A DNA stretch of 64,000 nucleotides from Pseudoalteromonas ostreae. Its GTDB lineage: Bacteria > Pseudomonadota > Gammaproteobacteria > Enterobacterales > Alteromonadaceae. This document shows positions 17,609 to 26,313 of this stretch, piece after piece. A program made the position numbers and the translations under genes. Below the pieces are notes generated by a model. The model worked only from the letters and a program-made list of their open reading frames with translations. It ran no database searches and was not told the DNA's origin. The number at the start of each line of letters is the position of its first letter. Position 1 is the stretch's first letter. The DNA is taken from NCBI RefSeq assembly GCF_018069805.1, contig NZ_JAGPYN010000008.1, positions 1 to 64,000 of the forward strand. Direction: 5' to 3'.

Positions 17609-20019
17609 TATTGATCACTTCCTTCTTGTTGTAGTTTTTTGGCTTTTGCTCGGGCAATAGCTGCAGCGACTGCGGCCTTTTTCTTGTCTTGTGCAGTTTG
17701 TTCTGGCTTACCTTCAGCTTCGTTTATAGCAGTAGGTGCCGCTTCACTTTCAGAATTGTCGTTTTCTACGCTAGCCGCTTGTTCAGCTTTTGCAGCCTTT
17801 TTCGCTTTAGCGCGGGCAATGGCGGCAGCGACAGCGGCTTTTTTATCATCGGCAGGTGAGGCTGTAGCGACTTCACTTTCAGAGTTGTCGTTTTCTACGC
17901 TTGCTGCTTGTGCTGCCTTTTTCGCTTTTGCACGGGCAATGGCGGCAGCGACAGCGGCTTTTTTATCATCGGCAGGTGAGGCTGTAGCGACTTCACTTTC
18001 AGAGTTGTCGTTTTCTACGCTTGCAGCTTGTGCTGCCTTTTTCGCTTTTGCACGAGCAATAGCAGCAGCGACAGCGGCTTTTTTATCATCGGCAGGTGAG
18101 GCTGTAGCGACTTCACTTTCAGAGCTGTCGTTTTCTACGCTTGCTGCTGGTTCAGCCTGTGCTGCCTTTTTTGCTTTAGCACGGGCAATAGCGGCTGCGA
18201 CAGCGGCTTTTTTATCATCAGTAGCTGCATCAGTCGTGTTATCGCTTTCATTTTCTGATGCCGCCGCTTTTTTCGCTTTAGCGCGGGCAATCGCAGCGGC
18301 CACCGCTGACTTTTTATCATCCGGAACAGCAGCTGTATTGCTAGCGGCTTTTTGTTCTTTGTATTTGCGAGCTTGCTCTTTGCGCGCTGCGCGCTCTAAT
18401 GCTACCTCGCTGTTATCAGGTTCAAGCTCTGTATCTTGATGTTGTTTTTTAGCTTTAGCACGGGCAATTGCAGCGGCCACGGCTGATTTGTCGTCGTCTT
18501 TTGCGGGTTTGTTTTTAACGCGTGCTAAGGCATCGGCAATTTTTTGTTTTTCGTCAGCTGATTTTTCAGTCGCTGGTTTGCGTTTGTGGCGATTTTGTCG
18601 TGCTTCTTGCTCCCGCTCAAGACGCTGCTTGCGCAGTTCAAAGCGCTCTTTCGCACGTTCAGCTTTAACTTGCTCAGCTTGCTGTTCTTTTATTTCAACT
18701 TTAGCCACACGGTAATACTGCACCAGCGGAATTTCACTTGGGCACACATACGCACACGCACCGCATTCAATGCAATCAAACAGGTTGTGCTCTTTTAATT
18801 TGTCGTATTCTTTTGATTTAGCAAACCATTGTAATTGCTGAGGTAACAGTGAAGCAGGACAAGCGTCAGCACAAGCACTACAACGAATACAGGCTTTTTC
18901 AGGGCCGGGATCTGCCAGCTCATCATGATCTGGGGCTAAAATACAGTTAGTAGTTTTTACTACACCAATACGCACCGTTGGTAAGGTAAAGCCCATCATC
19001 GGGCCGCCCATCACAACGCGTTGTTGTGGTACTGGTGAAAACCCTTGGCAGTCAAGCAAGTGTTTTATCTCTGTGCCCAATAATGCCCACACATTGCCGG
19101 GTTTATGAATTGTATTACCCGTGACAGTAATAACACGTTCGATTAGCGGCTTACCTTCAAAAACGGCTTGATTAACGGCAAATAAAGTACCTACGTTTTG
19201 AACTAATACACCAATGTCAGCGGGAATACCGCCGCTTGGCACTTCTTTATTAGTGAGTAACTTAATTAATTGTTTTTCACCGCCAGACGGGTAAATAGTA
19301 GGAACGGTTTGAATGATTATTTTGTCATTATGCTCAGCCGCTGCCTGCATGGCAGCGATGGCTTCTGGTTTGTTATCTTCTATACCAACAATAGTAAGTG
19401 TTGGTGTAAGTAATTGCTGCATGATCTCTATGCCAGCAATAATGCCTGCAGCATGCTCACGCATTAGTACATCATCAGCAGTAATATAGGGCTCACATTC
19501 CACTGCATTTACAATCAAATACTCAATTGCTTTGCGACTATCTGCTTTAATATAAGTCGGGAATCCTGCACCGCCCATACCGGCAATACCACGGTCATGA
19601 ATAATATTGATAAGCTGATCGTGAGAAAGCAGGCTCGGTGTTGTCACCGGTGCTAACACACACCAGCTATCTTGGCCATCGGGCTCAATAATTACACACA
19701 ATTCAGGCAATGCCGATGGGTGCGCAGACGGCATTTGGCAAATATCAGTGATAGTACCAGAAGTGGGGGCGTGTATTGGCACCGACCAATTCGCAACAGG
19801 CTTTGTAAGTGCTTGCCCTTTAAGTACCAACTGGCCTTTTTCGACGATTAGTTGACCGTTAGCACCAATATGTTGTTTTAATGGCACAATGAGTTTGTCA
19901 GGCAAAGGTAAACGGGTGATTGCTTGAGTGTTGGAAATTGTTTTTTGTCCCGGTGGATGAATACCACCTGGAAACGGCCACACTTTACCTTGTTTTATCT
20001 GTGCAATGAGCTTTTCCAC
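17608..20019 (-). CDS. rsxC: Rsx/Rnf electron-transport complex subunit C with expanded Ala/Lys repeat tail
   Basis: An 803-residue cytoplasmic NADH-side subunit. The N-terminal 440 residues hold the RnfC barrel, the GGAGFPT nucleotide-binding loop, the NQO1-like/SLBB region and two ferredoxin motifs (CIRCSACADACP and CIECGACAYVCP), each for a [4Fe-4S] cluster. After a charged, coiled-coil-prone stretch the last 300 residues hold seven copies of AVAAAIARAKAKK separated by acidic linkers. RsxC tails vary between species; E. coli has 740 residues in total. The neighbouring subunit order rsxA-B-C-D-G-E is canonical. A long opposite-strand ORF over the repeats is a shadow of the biased composition. 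Confidence 0.95.
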   Translation of the reverse strand: MEKLIAQIKQGKVWPFPGGIHPPGQKTISNTQAITRLPLPDKLIVPLKQHIGANGQLIVEKGQLVLKGQALTKPVANWSVPIHAPTSGTITDICQMPSAHPSALPELCVIIEPDGQDSWCVLAPVTTPSLLSHDQLINIIHDRGIAGMGGAGFPTYIKADSRKAIEYLIVNAVECEPYITADDVLMREHAAGIIAGIEIMQQLLTPTLTIVGIEDNKPEAIAAMQAAAEHNDKIIIQTVPTIYPSGGEKQLIKLLTNKEVPSGGIPADIGVLVQNVGTLFAVNQAVFEGKPLIERVITVTGNTIHKPGNVWALLGTEIKHLLDCQGFSPVPQQRVVMGGPMMGFTLPTVRIGVVKTTNCILAPDHDELADPGPEKACIRCSACADACPASLLPQQLQWFAKSKEYDKLKEHNLFDCIECGACAYVCPSEIPLVQYYRVAKVEIKEQQAEQVKAERAKERFELRKQRLEREQEARQNRHKRKPATEKSADEKQKIADALARVKNKPAKDDDKSAVAAAIARAKAKKQHQDTELEPDNSEVALERAARKEQARKYKEQKAASNTAAVPDDKKSAVAAAIARAKAKKAAASENESDNTTDAATDDKKAAVAAAIARAKAKKAAQAEPAASVENDSSESEVATASPADDKKAAVAAAIARAKAKKAAQAASVENDNSESEVATASPADDKKAAVAAAIARAKAKKAAQAASVENDNSESEVATASPADDKKAAVAAAIARAKAKKAAKAEQAASVENDNSESEAAPTAINEAEGKPEQTAQDKKKAAVAAAIARAKAKKLQQEGSDQ
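17650..18490 (-). repeat. tandem coding repeats in the rsxC 3' end
   Basis: Successive copies encoding AVAAAIARAKAKK. The three central units begin at exactly 120-bp steps (phase points 17821, 17941 and 18061) and are almost identical at the DNA level; outer units are more diverged and one is longer by 9 bp. Near-identity of the inner units indicates recent unequal crossing-over or slippage. Confidence 0.9.
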
Positions 20020-20028
20020 GTGTGCCCC

Positions 20029-20583
20029 TTAATCTATTTGTGTTACTGGGATTGCATCAAGTTGCCATTTCCACGTTTGCTTTGTGGTTTCAACTGGCAG
20101 CATGTCAATGCAGTCAACAGGACAAGGTTCAACACATAGATCACAGCCTGTGCATTCGTCAATTAACACCGTATGCATTTGGCGCGTGGCACCAACAATG
20201 GCATCAACAGGGCAGGCTTGAATGCATTTTGTACAGCCAATACATTCATCTTCACGAATATAGGCAACGGTTTTTATTGGCTCAGCTTGTTCACCACCGG
20301 CAAGAGGCTTGGCATCAACCCCCATTAAATCCGCTAATTTTTTTACAGTCGCATCGCCCCCCGGCGGGCACTTATTTATTTCGTCGCCGTTAGCTATACC
20401 CTCAGCATATGGGCGACAACCAGGGTAGCCGCACTGACCACATTGTGTTTGCGGTAGAATCGTATCGATTTGCTCGACGATAGGATTACTTTGCACACGA
20501 AAACGAACTGCGGCAAATCCTAAGATCAAACCAAAAATAAGTGCCAGTGAACCCAGCGCAATCATGGCATAAAACAAGGTCAT
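20029..20583 (-). CDS. rsxB: Rsx/Rnf electron-transport complex subunit B
   Basis: A 184-residue ferredoxin-like subunit. There is an N-terminal membrane anchor (about 5-27), then the four-cysteine domain with CGQCGYPGC...KCPPGG. Two 2[4Fe-4S]-type motifs follow: [16 protein letters not shown] and [16 protein letters not shown]. It passes electrons from RsxC towards the membrane subunits. It lies one base from rsxA and nine bases from rsxC. Confidence 0.96.
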   Translation of the reverse strand: MTLFYAMIALGSLALIFGLILGFAAVRFRVQSNPIVEQIDTILPQTQCGQCGYPGCRPYAEGIANGDEINKCPPGGDATVKKLADLMGVDAKPLAGGEQAEPIKTVAYIREDECIGCTKCIQACPVDAIVGATRQMHTVLIDECTGCDLCVEPCPVDCIDMLPVETTKQTWKWQLDAIPVTQID

Positions 20584-20584
20584 G

Positions 20585-21166
20585 TTAAAACTTCACTAAT
20601 CCTGTAAAGCCCATAAAGGCCATCGACATTAAGCCTGCGGTGATCATCGCAATCGATGCGCCTTTAAAGGGGGAAGGTACGTCAGCAGCAGTTAAACGTT
20701 CACGAAGTGCTGCAAATAAAACCAGTACCATAGAAAAACCAACTGCAGCGCCGAAGCCATACACCGCTGATTGTAAAAATGTATGATCTTCTTTTATATT
20801 TAACAGTGCAACACCTAACACCGCACAGTTAGTGGTGATCAAAGGTAAAAAGATACCTAATAAACGATACAGCGTAGGGCTGGTCTTTCTGACCACCATT
20901 TCGGTAAACTGAACCACCACCGCAATCACTAAAATAAAGCTTAGGGTACGTAAATAGGTGATATCAAGTGGGATCAAAATATATTGATTCACTAGATAGC
21001 TTGTTACAGAGGCAAGAGTTAACACAAAAGTGGTCGCAAGTGACATGCCTATAGCTGTATCCAGTTTGCCAGATACACCCATAAACGGACATAGACCTAA
21101 AAATTGTACTAACACAAAGTTATTAACCAGTACTGTGCCGATCAACAGCAATACATATTCTGTCAT
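20585..21166 (-). CDS. rsxA: Rsx/Rnf electron-transport complex subunit A
   Basis: A 193-residue integral membrane protein beginning [19 protein letters not shown], the conserved family start, with six predicted membrane segments and the [11 protein letters not shown] cluster-binding motif. It is the first gene of the rsxABCDGE-nth operon. In E. coli the complex reduces SoxR; in other bacteria Rnf is an ion-pumping ferredoxin:NAD oxidoreductase. An imperfect GCGGTTTA...TAAACCGC inverted repeat (21213-21247) lies upstream. Confidence 0.96.
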   Translation of the reverse strand: MTEYVLLLIGTVLVNNFVLVQFLGLCPFMGVSGKLDTAIGMSLATTFVLTLASVTSYLVNQYILIPLDITYLRTLSFILVIAVVVQFTEMVVRKTSPTLYRLLGIFLPLITTNCAVLGVALLNIKEDHTFLQSAVYGFGAAVGFSMVLVLFAALRERLTAADVPSPFKGASIAMITAGLMSMAFMGFTGLVKF

Positions 21167-21358
21167 GTTCGCCTCACGCTATAATAAACGCCGACATTAT
21201 CCTTTTTTATTGGCGGTTTAACAATACGTAGCGGGCAAATAAACCGCTCATTTAATAATGATAGTGAATAGCATTTAGAATTTTATAGCATGATAAATAA
21301 AGATTAACTGTTCATTAACCTGTTACCGATATTCGGATAGATAAACTAATAGAAAACT

Positions 21359-21381
21359 AAAATGGTGCTTAAAGCACCTTC
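21359..21381 (-). terminator. terminator of the GGDEF-EAL gene
   Basis: GGTGC-TTAAA-GCACC, read on the reverse strand, is followed by ATTTTAGTTTTC. It lies immediately after the stop codon of the reverse-strand regulator. Confidence 0.7.
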
Positions 21382-21387
21382 TAGAGA

Positions 21388-23331
21388 TCAAATATCTTTT
21401 GGTTTTTCGATGTAATAACCCTGCACGCCATCAAGGCATAAAGTTTCAATAATGTGTTTTTCTTCTTGGCTTTCAACGCCTTCAGCAAAAACACTAACAC
21501 CAATCCGGTGTGCGAGATCAACCATCAAACGCATAAAGTATTGGTTATTTTTATCTTCTTCAAGGCCGCGGGTGTAACTTGCGTCCATTTTGATAAAGTC
21601 AGGTTTTAAATCGCGGAAAAACTTAAATGAGGTCAAACCAACACCAAAGCGTTCTACTGTTATACGGGCTCCAACACGATGGATCATATCGATAAAGCGT
21701 TTACTAGCTTTAATATTTTGCTGTAAGCCAAATTCACTTACTTCGAATACCAGTTTTGAAGCAATATTTGTGTCTTTTAATAAACGTCGTTCTAGCCAAA
21801 TTACAAACTGATCATTGTGTGCGCTTGAGGCGGTAACATTCAAACCAAAGAATTTTTCAGAGAAATTACGGCTCTTAATTTTTTCCAGTGATGAATTAAT
21901 GATTAACTGATCAATTTCCATCGCCATATCAAGCTTTTCAGCCATGGCTAAAAATGAAGCGGTAGGCAGTACTTGGTTTTCAGCGGTTTTAAAACGCACT
22001 TGAATTTCAGCGTAGGCCTTCATACTTTTACCAATCGGCATAATGTTTTGCATTACTAAATGCACACGTTTAGATTCAATGACTTCATTGATCACTTTAC
22101 GCCAGTTTTGATTACCAAACCCTGCACTTACATTATTAACTAAATCGGTTTCACGCTGAACATGCCATGCATTTGCTTGTTTTGATTGCGCCATGCTCAT
22201 AGCGTTGTCTACGACAGAAAGTAGTTCACCTAGTGGTTTGCCTTTTTCATAACCAACAATTCCTGTATTTGCTACTGAGCTTAATTCTTGGTTTTGCTGA
22301 TATTGAGTAAATCGAGATTGTAAGTTATCACCAAAACGTTCAGATTCTTTGAGAGGAGTATTCGGCAGTACAATCGCGAAATCTGAGCTATTCAAACGAA
22401 AAACTTTACTGCCTGTATATGTGCCGCTGATATGTTTAATAATATCAGCCACAGCTTTGACATATTCGTCACCTTTTTGGTAACCGCGGGTTTGGTTGAT
22501 GACCTGTAATTCACTACAGCGAACCATCGCTAAAGATCCAAAGGTGCTCTTCTCACTGCTTTCAATGTACTTCTCATAATATTCAACAAACATGTTACGG
22601 TTGCCAAGCTTAGTGACTACATCTTTATAGGCTTCTTGCTTGATAGACTGTGCGGCATTTTGAATATCCTCATGCTTACTTTGTAAAAAGTGTGACAGGC
22701 GATTAAAGCTAGGCACTAGGTCAACGCCCAGTTGCTTTATTTTGCTACTATTAATTGCTGTTTCAAGGGCGTTGTTGACTTGATTTTGATTGATATAAAC
22801 ATCAATTATTTCAGCCACTGTCATACTTATATTTCTATTCAGCTTACTAAACATGGTTTTCATAAACATAATGGGGATAATTGCCATTAAACCTGACACT
22901 AAAATAACAATAAACAGCGCTTGTTGTAGTATCAGCCCAAGGTTAGTGGCATTAATAGTAAATTCAACTTTAATATCAGATGCTTGATTAACAGCAAACT
23001 GCGGGCGAATAGAGTTAAAACTGGTGTTTACTAATTGCGCGATGGCTGGTAATGATGTAGGAGATTTAATATTTACTATTTCTTTACCTTGCTGATCACG
23101 CAAAATAAATGAAGAAAAAGTATTACCGTCAGCAAGTACTCGCTGAAGTTGATCTGGTGCTATATCGACAATAGAATGTTTACTAATATAGTTGTTTACC
23201 ACTGATTGCGCTTTATGCTGTGCATCGCTTACAGCGTTGTCAAACGCTGATGCAACAAAATAACCGCCAATACTTGCAAATAACAACCAAGATATTAATT
23301 GAATAAATATGAGTTTTTTGAAACCAGCCAT
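21388..23331 (-). CDS. membrane GGDEF-EAL protein with both catalytic motifs degenerate (LapD/CsrD-like)
   Basis: 647 residues. A membrane segment (about 7-28), a periplasmic domain of about 110 residues, a second membrane segment (about 138-160) and a coiled region lead into GGDEF- and EAL-type domains. The GGDEF site reads LNSSDF and the EAL signature reads AEIQVRF, so neither cyclase nor phosphodiesterase activity is expected. The EAL-domain end (VFAEGVESQEEK...GVQGYYIEKP) is well kept, so c-di-GMP binding is possible. Length and the FRLNSSDFAIVLPNTPLKE stretch resemble CsrD (HRSDF), while the layout also resembles LapD. Which role applies is not decidable here. Confidence 0.85.
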   Translation of the reverse strand: MAGFKKLIFIQLISWLLFASIGGYFVASAFDNAVSDAQHKAQSVVNNYISKHSIVDIAPDQLQRVLADGNTFSSFILRDQQGKEIVNIKSPTSLPAIAQLVNTSFNSIRPQFAVNQASDIKVEFTINATNLGLILQQALFIVILVSGLMAIIPIMFMKTMFSKLNRNISMTVAEIIDVYINQNQVNNALETAINSSKIKQLGVDLVPSFNRLSHFLQSKHEDIQNAAQSIKQEAYKDVVTKLGNRNMFVEYYEKYIESSEKSTFGSLAMVRCSELQVINQTRGYQKGDEYVKAVADIIKHISGTYTGSKVFRLNSSDFAIVLPNTPLKESERFGDNLQSRFTQYQQNQELSSVANTGIVGYEKGKPLGELLSVVDNAMSMAQSKQANAWHVQRETDLVNNVSAGFGNQNWRKVINEVIESKRVHLVMQNIMPIGKSMKAYAEIQVRFKTAENQVLPTASFLAMAEKLDMAMEIDQLIINSSLEKIKSRNFSEKFFGLNVTASSAHNDQFVIWLERRLLKDTNIASKLVFEVSEFGLQQNIKASKRFIDMIHRVGARITVERFGVGLTSFKFFRDLKPDFIKMDASYTRGLEEDKNNQYFMRLMVDLAHRIGVSVFAEGVESQEEKHIIETLCLDGVQGYYIEKPKDI

Positions 23332-23476
23332 GTCTTATTCTTTTAGTAGATCAAAGGGAAGGAATCAGATCCTTAATTAATCAAATTATTTACACTTATT
23401 AAGTGTGTATAAAAAAATAGTTTGATATTAGTAGGGTAGTGGAATTACTTAGGAAAGTCTAATTGATTCTTTAAGT

Positions 23477-23553
23477 TGGCTCCCCCTCCCCGACTCGAAC
23501 GGGGGACCTGCGGATTAACAGTCCGTCGCTCTAACCAACTGAGCTAAGGGGGA
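23477..23553 (-). tRNA. tRNA-Asn (GTT), copy 4 in transcription order
   Basis: The reverse strand folds as a full cloverleaf: seven-pair acceptor TCCCCCT/AGGGGGA, discriminator G, encoded CCA, anticodon loop CTGTTAA with GTT, and a TTCGAGTC T-loop. It is identical to the three neighbouring copies. Confidence 0.97.
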
Positions 23554-23580
23554 ACTAAAATACTTAAATTGTATATGATT

Positions 23581-23657
23581 TGGCTCCCCCTCCCCGACTC
23601 GAACGGGGGACCTGCGGATTAACAGTCCGTCGCTCTAACCAACTGAGCTAAGGGGGA
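23581..23657 (-). tRNA. tRNA-Asn (GTT), copy 3
   Basis: Same sequence as the 23477-23553 copy, with encoded CCA. It is separated from the neighbours by 27 and 23 bp spacers. Confidence 0.97.
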
Positions 23658-23680
23658 ACAATAATCATATTACATAAACT

Positions 23681-23757
23681 TGGCTCCCCCTCCCCGACTC
23701 GAACGGGGGACCTGCGGATTAACAGTCCGTCGCTCTAACCAACTGAGCTAAGGGGGA
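23681..23757 (-). tRNA. tRNA-Asn (GTT), copy 2
   Basis: Identical tRNA-Asn with encoded CCA. Spacers of 23 and 21 bp indicate one processed polycistronic transcript. Confidence 0.97.
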
Positions 23758-23778
23758 ATCGTTTATGGTTGAAAAATT

Positions 23779-23855
23779 TGGCTCCCCCTCCCCGACTCGA
23801 ACGGGGGACCTGCGGATTAACAGTCCGTCGCTCTAACCAACTGAGCTAAGGGGGA
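23779..23855 (-). tRNA. tRNA-Asn (GTT), copy 1 (promoter-proximal)
   Basis: Identical tRNA-Asn with encoded CCA. It is the first of the four in transcription order. The promoter should lie in the AT-rich sequence just above 23855. Confidence 0.97.
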
Positions 23856-24933
23856 AGCGTATGTGCCTTTCAACGGGGCGAAATATTAATGACCGCGCTG
23901 CAAAGTGTCAACACATAAAACCGTATAAACAAAAAAAACCAGTCTGTTCGATGTTTTTATGTTCGATCTGGCTGTTTTGTGGCTTTTTTTCTCTTCATTT
24001 AAGCCGTGTAGATCGAGACGCACGATAAAATTACGGTTTTTAACGACTAAAAAACAAACAAGTTAACCGCCAAGTAAATTATAAAAGTGAGCATTTATCT
24101 ACTTTGTACAAATAAATTTATGAAATGTACTTTTTTAACGCTAGCTAATAAAAGCGTAAATTCGTAATGATTAAATTTACCTATGCATTTAATTAGTCGT
24201 TAACGAAAAATGCAGAGAAAAAAATGATATACAGATCTGAACCCTTAGTTTTTCGACTTAGTACCCATGATAATGGTAAGGAAATAAGTATATGTTGTTT
24301 TATTTCAATTTATTAGAGTGATTTTTTTATATTGTGCTGACGTTTAAATAAATGTGACAGGTCATTGGTATGAGGGTTAAGTATGTTTTCTGAGCTATTT
24401 AACTCAAATTGTCTAAAGTTAGTATTTGCCAACATTGCTGCTAACGTGTTTAAGCCGTCCCTTTGCACGCCTTTATTAACGTGGCTTTGCAATAGTTATC
24501 CACGGTTTCTGTGGATAACTCTGTTTATTAAACTTTAAGAACGTTGGCAGAGCCATATTTTTAGGGCACTGTGAGGATATCAAGTATTTAAAACAGTTTT
24601 TTTATCTCATTTTAAAACAATGACTTGAAAAAATTAGCTGAAAAGAGCTTCGTTGATGAGTAAATTAATTCGTAACGATTCGATTAGCGCAATTTTTGTG
24701 TAAAAATGCAGCGCCAGTCGCGATGTTTTTGTGATAAAGGTTATAAAAATGTATTTTTATTGTTTTTAGTGGAGGTTCGAAGTGAAATCGTGGCCAAACA
24801 CGTAAAAAGAACACTTTTCTATAGTTTTTTAGGCGTTTTTGTAATCAATTTATAATCACTTGATAAATGCGTGGCTTGAAAAGCCCTGATGCTTTAAAAT
24901 ACCACGCTTAATAAAAGAGGTTTATTTATTCCC
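23856..24933. other. about 1.1 kb without recognisable genes
   Basis: No ORF with both a start and family resemblance was seen on either strand. Contents noted: a TGTTCGAT direct repeat at about 23946-23975 before a T-rich run, the DnaA-box-like inverted pair at 24494-24520, and a TGCCAAC...GTTGGCA pair (24427-24433 and 24543-24549) that encloses it. It holds the tRNA-Asn promoter at its left and the MATE-uvrB promoter at its right. An uncharacterised RNA gene cannot be excluded. Confidence 0.5.
24494..24520. promoter_or_regulatory. inverted pair of DnaA-box-like sequences
   Basis: AGTTATCCAC and its exact reverse complement GTGGATAACT are separated by 7 bp. Each arm contains TTATCCAC, eight of nine bases of the consensus DnaA box TTATCCACA. 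It could be a DnaA-titration site or simply a stable hairpin; only the sequence match is certain. Confidence 0.5.
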
Positions 24934-26313
24934 ATGCGCGCAACTTTGCAGAGCAACTCAGCTCCCGATTTATTAAACGATCCAATAGTACCGACCTTGA
25001 AGAAAATGACTGTGCCGATGATTTTCGGGATGATCACGTTAATGATGTTCAATATTGTCGATACATTTTTTATTAGCTTATTGGGAACTGAGCCATTAGC
25101 GGCTGTCAGTTTTACTTTTCCGGTAACCTTTACTGTGATCAGCCTAGCAATTGGTTTGGGTATCGGTACGTCAGCGGTTATTGCCAAGGCGCTGGGTAGT
25201 AATAATATTGAAGAAGCACGCTTTGATGCCAGCATCGCATTATTAATTGCTGTGGTTATGGTGGTATGTTTATCGCTATTTGGTTATCTGTTTATTTCCC
25301 CGATATTTAAATTGTTGGGAGCAGGGGAGCAAGTACTGCCGCTGATCCATGAGTATATGAGTGTGTGGTTTCTAGGCAGTGTATTTTTAATTACCCCTAT
25401 GGTTGGTAACTCAGTGTTGCGTGCCAGCGGTGACACCAAAACGCCTAGCTTAGTGATGGGCGGAGCGGGGCTTATTAATGCTGTGCTCGACCCCGTATTG
25501 ATTTTTGGCCTTGGGCCAATTCCTGCATTTGGCATTAAAGGCGCTGCGATTGCCAGCGTCATTGCATGGTCGGTAGCCGTTGTCATTATTTTATATTTGC
25601 TAGTTGTAAAAAAAGGCTTGCTGAGTCTAAATGTAAATAACCAAACCCCATTAAGCTCTATTCGAAAAATTCTTAAAATTGGTTTGCCAGCGGCAGGTGC
25701 AAATATGTTAACACCAGTTGCAATGGCCATGATGATTGCCATGGTTGCTCATCATGGCCCTGAGGCTGTTGCTGCTTTTGGTGTAGGCAGTCGTATTGAA
25801 TCAATTGCCAGTCTGGTGGTGTTAGCATTATCGATGACGTTACCGCCGTTTATTAGCCAAAACTTTGGCGCTGGAAAATTTAACCGTGTTAAAGAGGCGT
25901 ACACCACAACATTAAAATTTGTGATGATTTGGCAGTTTATTATTTATTTACTGCTAATTGCATTTTCAGGAGTGATCAGTGAATTGTTTGGTAAAGAGCA
26001 GATGGTTATCGATGTGATCAAATTATTTATTTTTACCTTGCCGCTAAGTTACGGTTTGCAAGGGATAATTATTTTGTCTAATTCATCGTTCAATGCCTTA
26101 CACAAACCAATGAATGCATTAATTTTAAGTGTGATCCGATTATTTATTTTTTATATTCCATTTGCTTACGTCGGTAATTTATATGCCGGTTTAGCAGGCT
26201 TGCTGATCGGCGCGGCGCTGGGTAATTTATTTACTGCAATAATAGCCTATAAATGGTTTATCAAAGAGCTGAATATGATCAGTAACCAAGCTGTACAGGA
26301 GTGCCAAGCATGA
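24934..26313 (+). CDS. MATE-family multidrug/toxin efflux transporter
   Basis: A 459-residue polytopic membrane protein with about twelve hydrophobic segments and two related halves, typical of MATE cation-coupled antiporters (NorM/DinF-like). Conserved stretches include [11 protein letters not shown] near the first helices and [22 protein letters not shown] in the second half. The substrate is unknown. It starts at an ATG 19 bp after AAGAGGT, a poor ribosome-binding site. Its stop overlaps the uvrB start as ATGA, so MATE and uvrB are probably co-transcribed. Confidence 0.92.
   Translation: MRATLQSNSAPDLLNDPIVPTLKKMTVPMIFGMITLMMFNIVDTFFISLLGTEPLAAVSFTFPVTFTVISLAIGLGIGTSAVIAKALGSNNIEEARFDASIALLIAVVMVVCLSLFGYLFISPIFKLLGAGEQVLPLIHEYMSVWFLGSVFLITPMVGNSVLRASGDTKTPSLVMGGAGLINAVLDPVLIFGLGPIPAFGIKGAAIASVIAWSVAVVIILYLLVVKKGLLSLNVNNQTPLSSIRKILKIGLPAAGANMLTPVAMAMMIAMVAHHGPEAVAAFGVGSRIESIASLVVLALSMTLPPFISQNFGAGKFNRVKEAYTTTLKFVMIWQFIIYLLLIAFSGVISELFGKEQMVIDVIKLFIFTLPLSYGLQGIIILSNSSFNALHKPMNALILSVIRLFIFYIPFAYVGNLYAGLAGLLIGAALGNLFTAIIAYKWFIKELNMISNQAVQECQA

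Noticed and set aside
17639-18439. 266-codon open frame on the + strand opposite the rsxC tail
   Set aside because: It is the complement of the Ala/Lys repeat region; biased codon composition keeps the antisense frame open. No start signal and no family resemblance.
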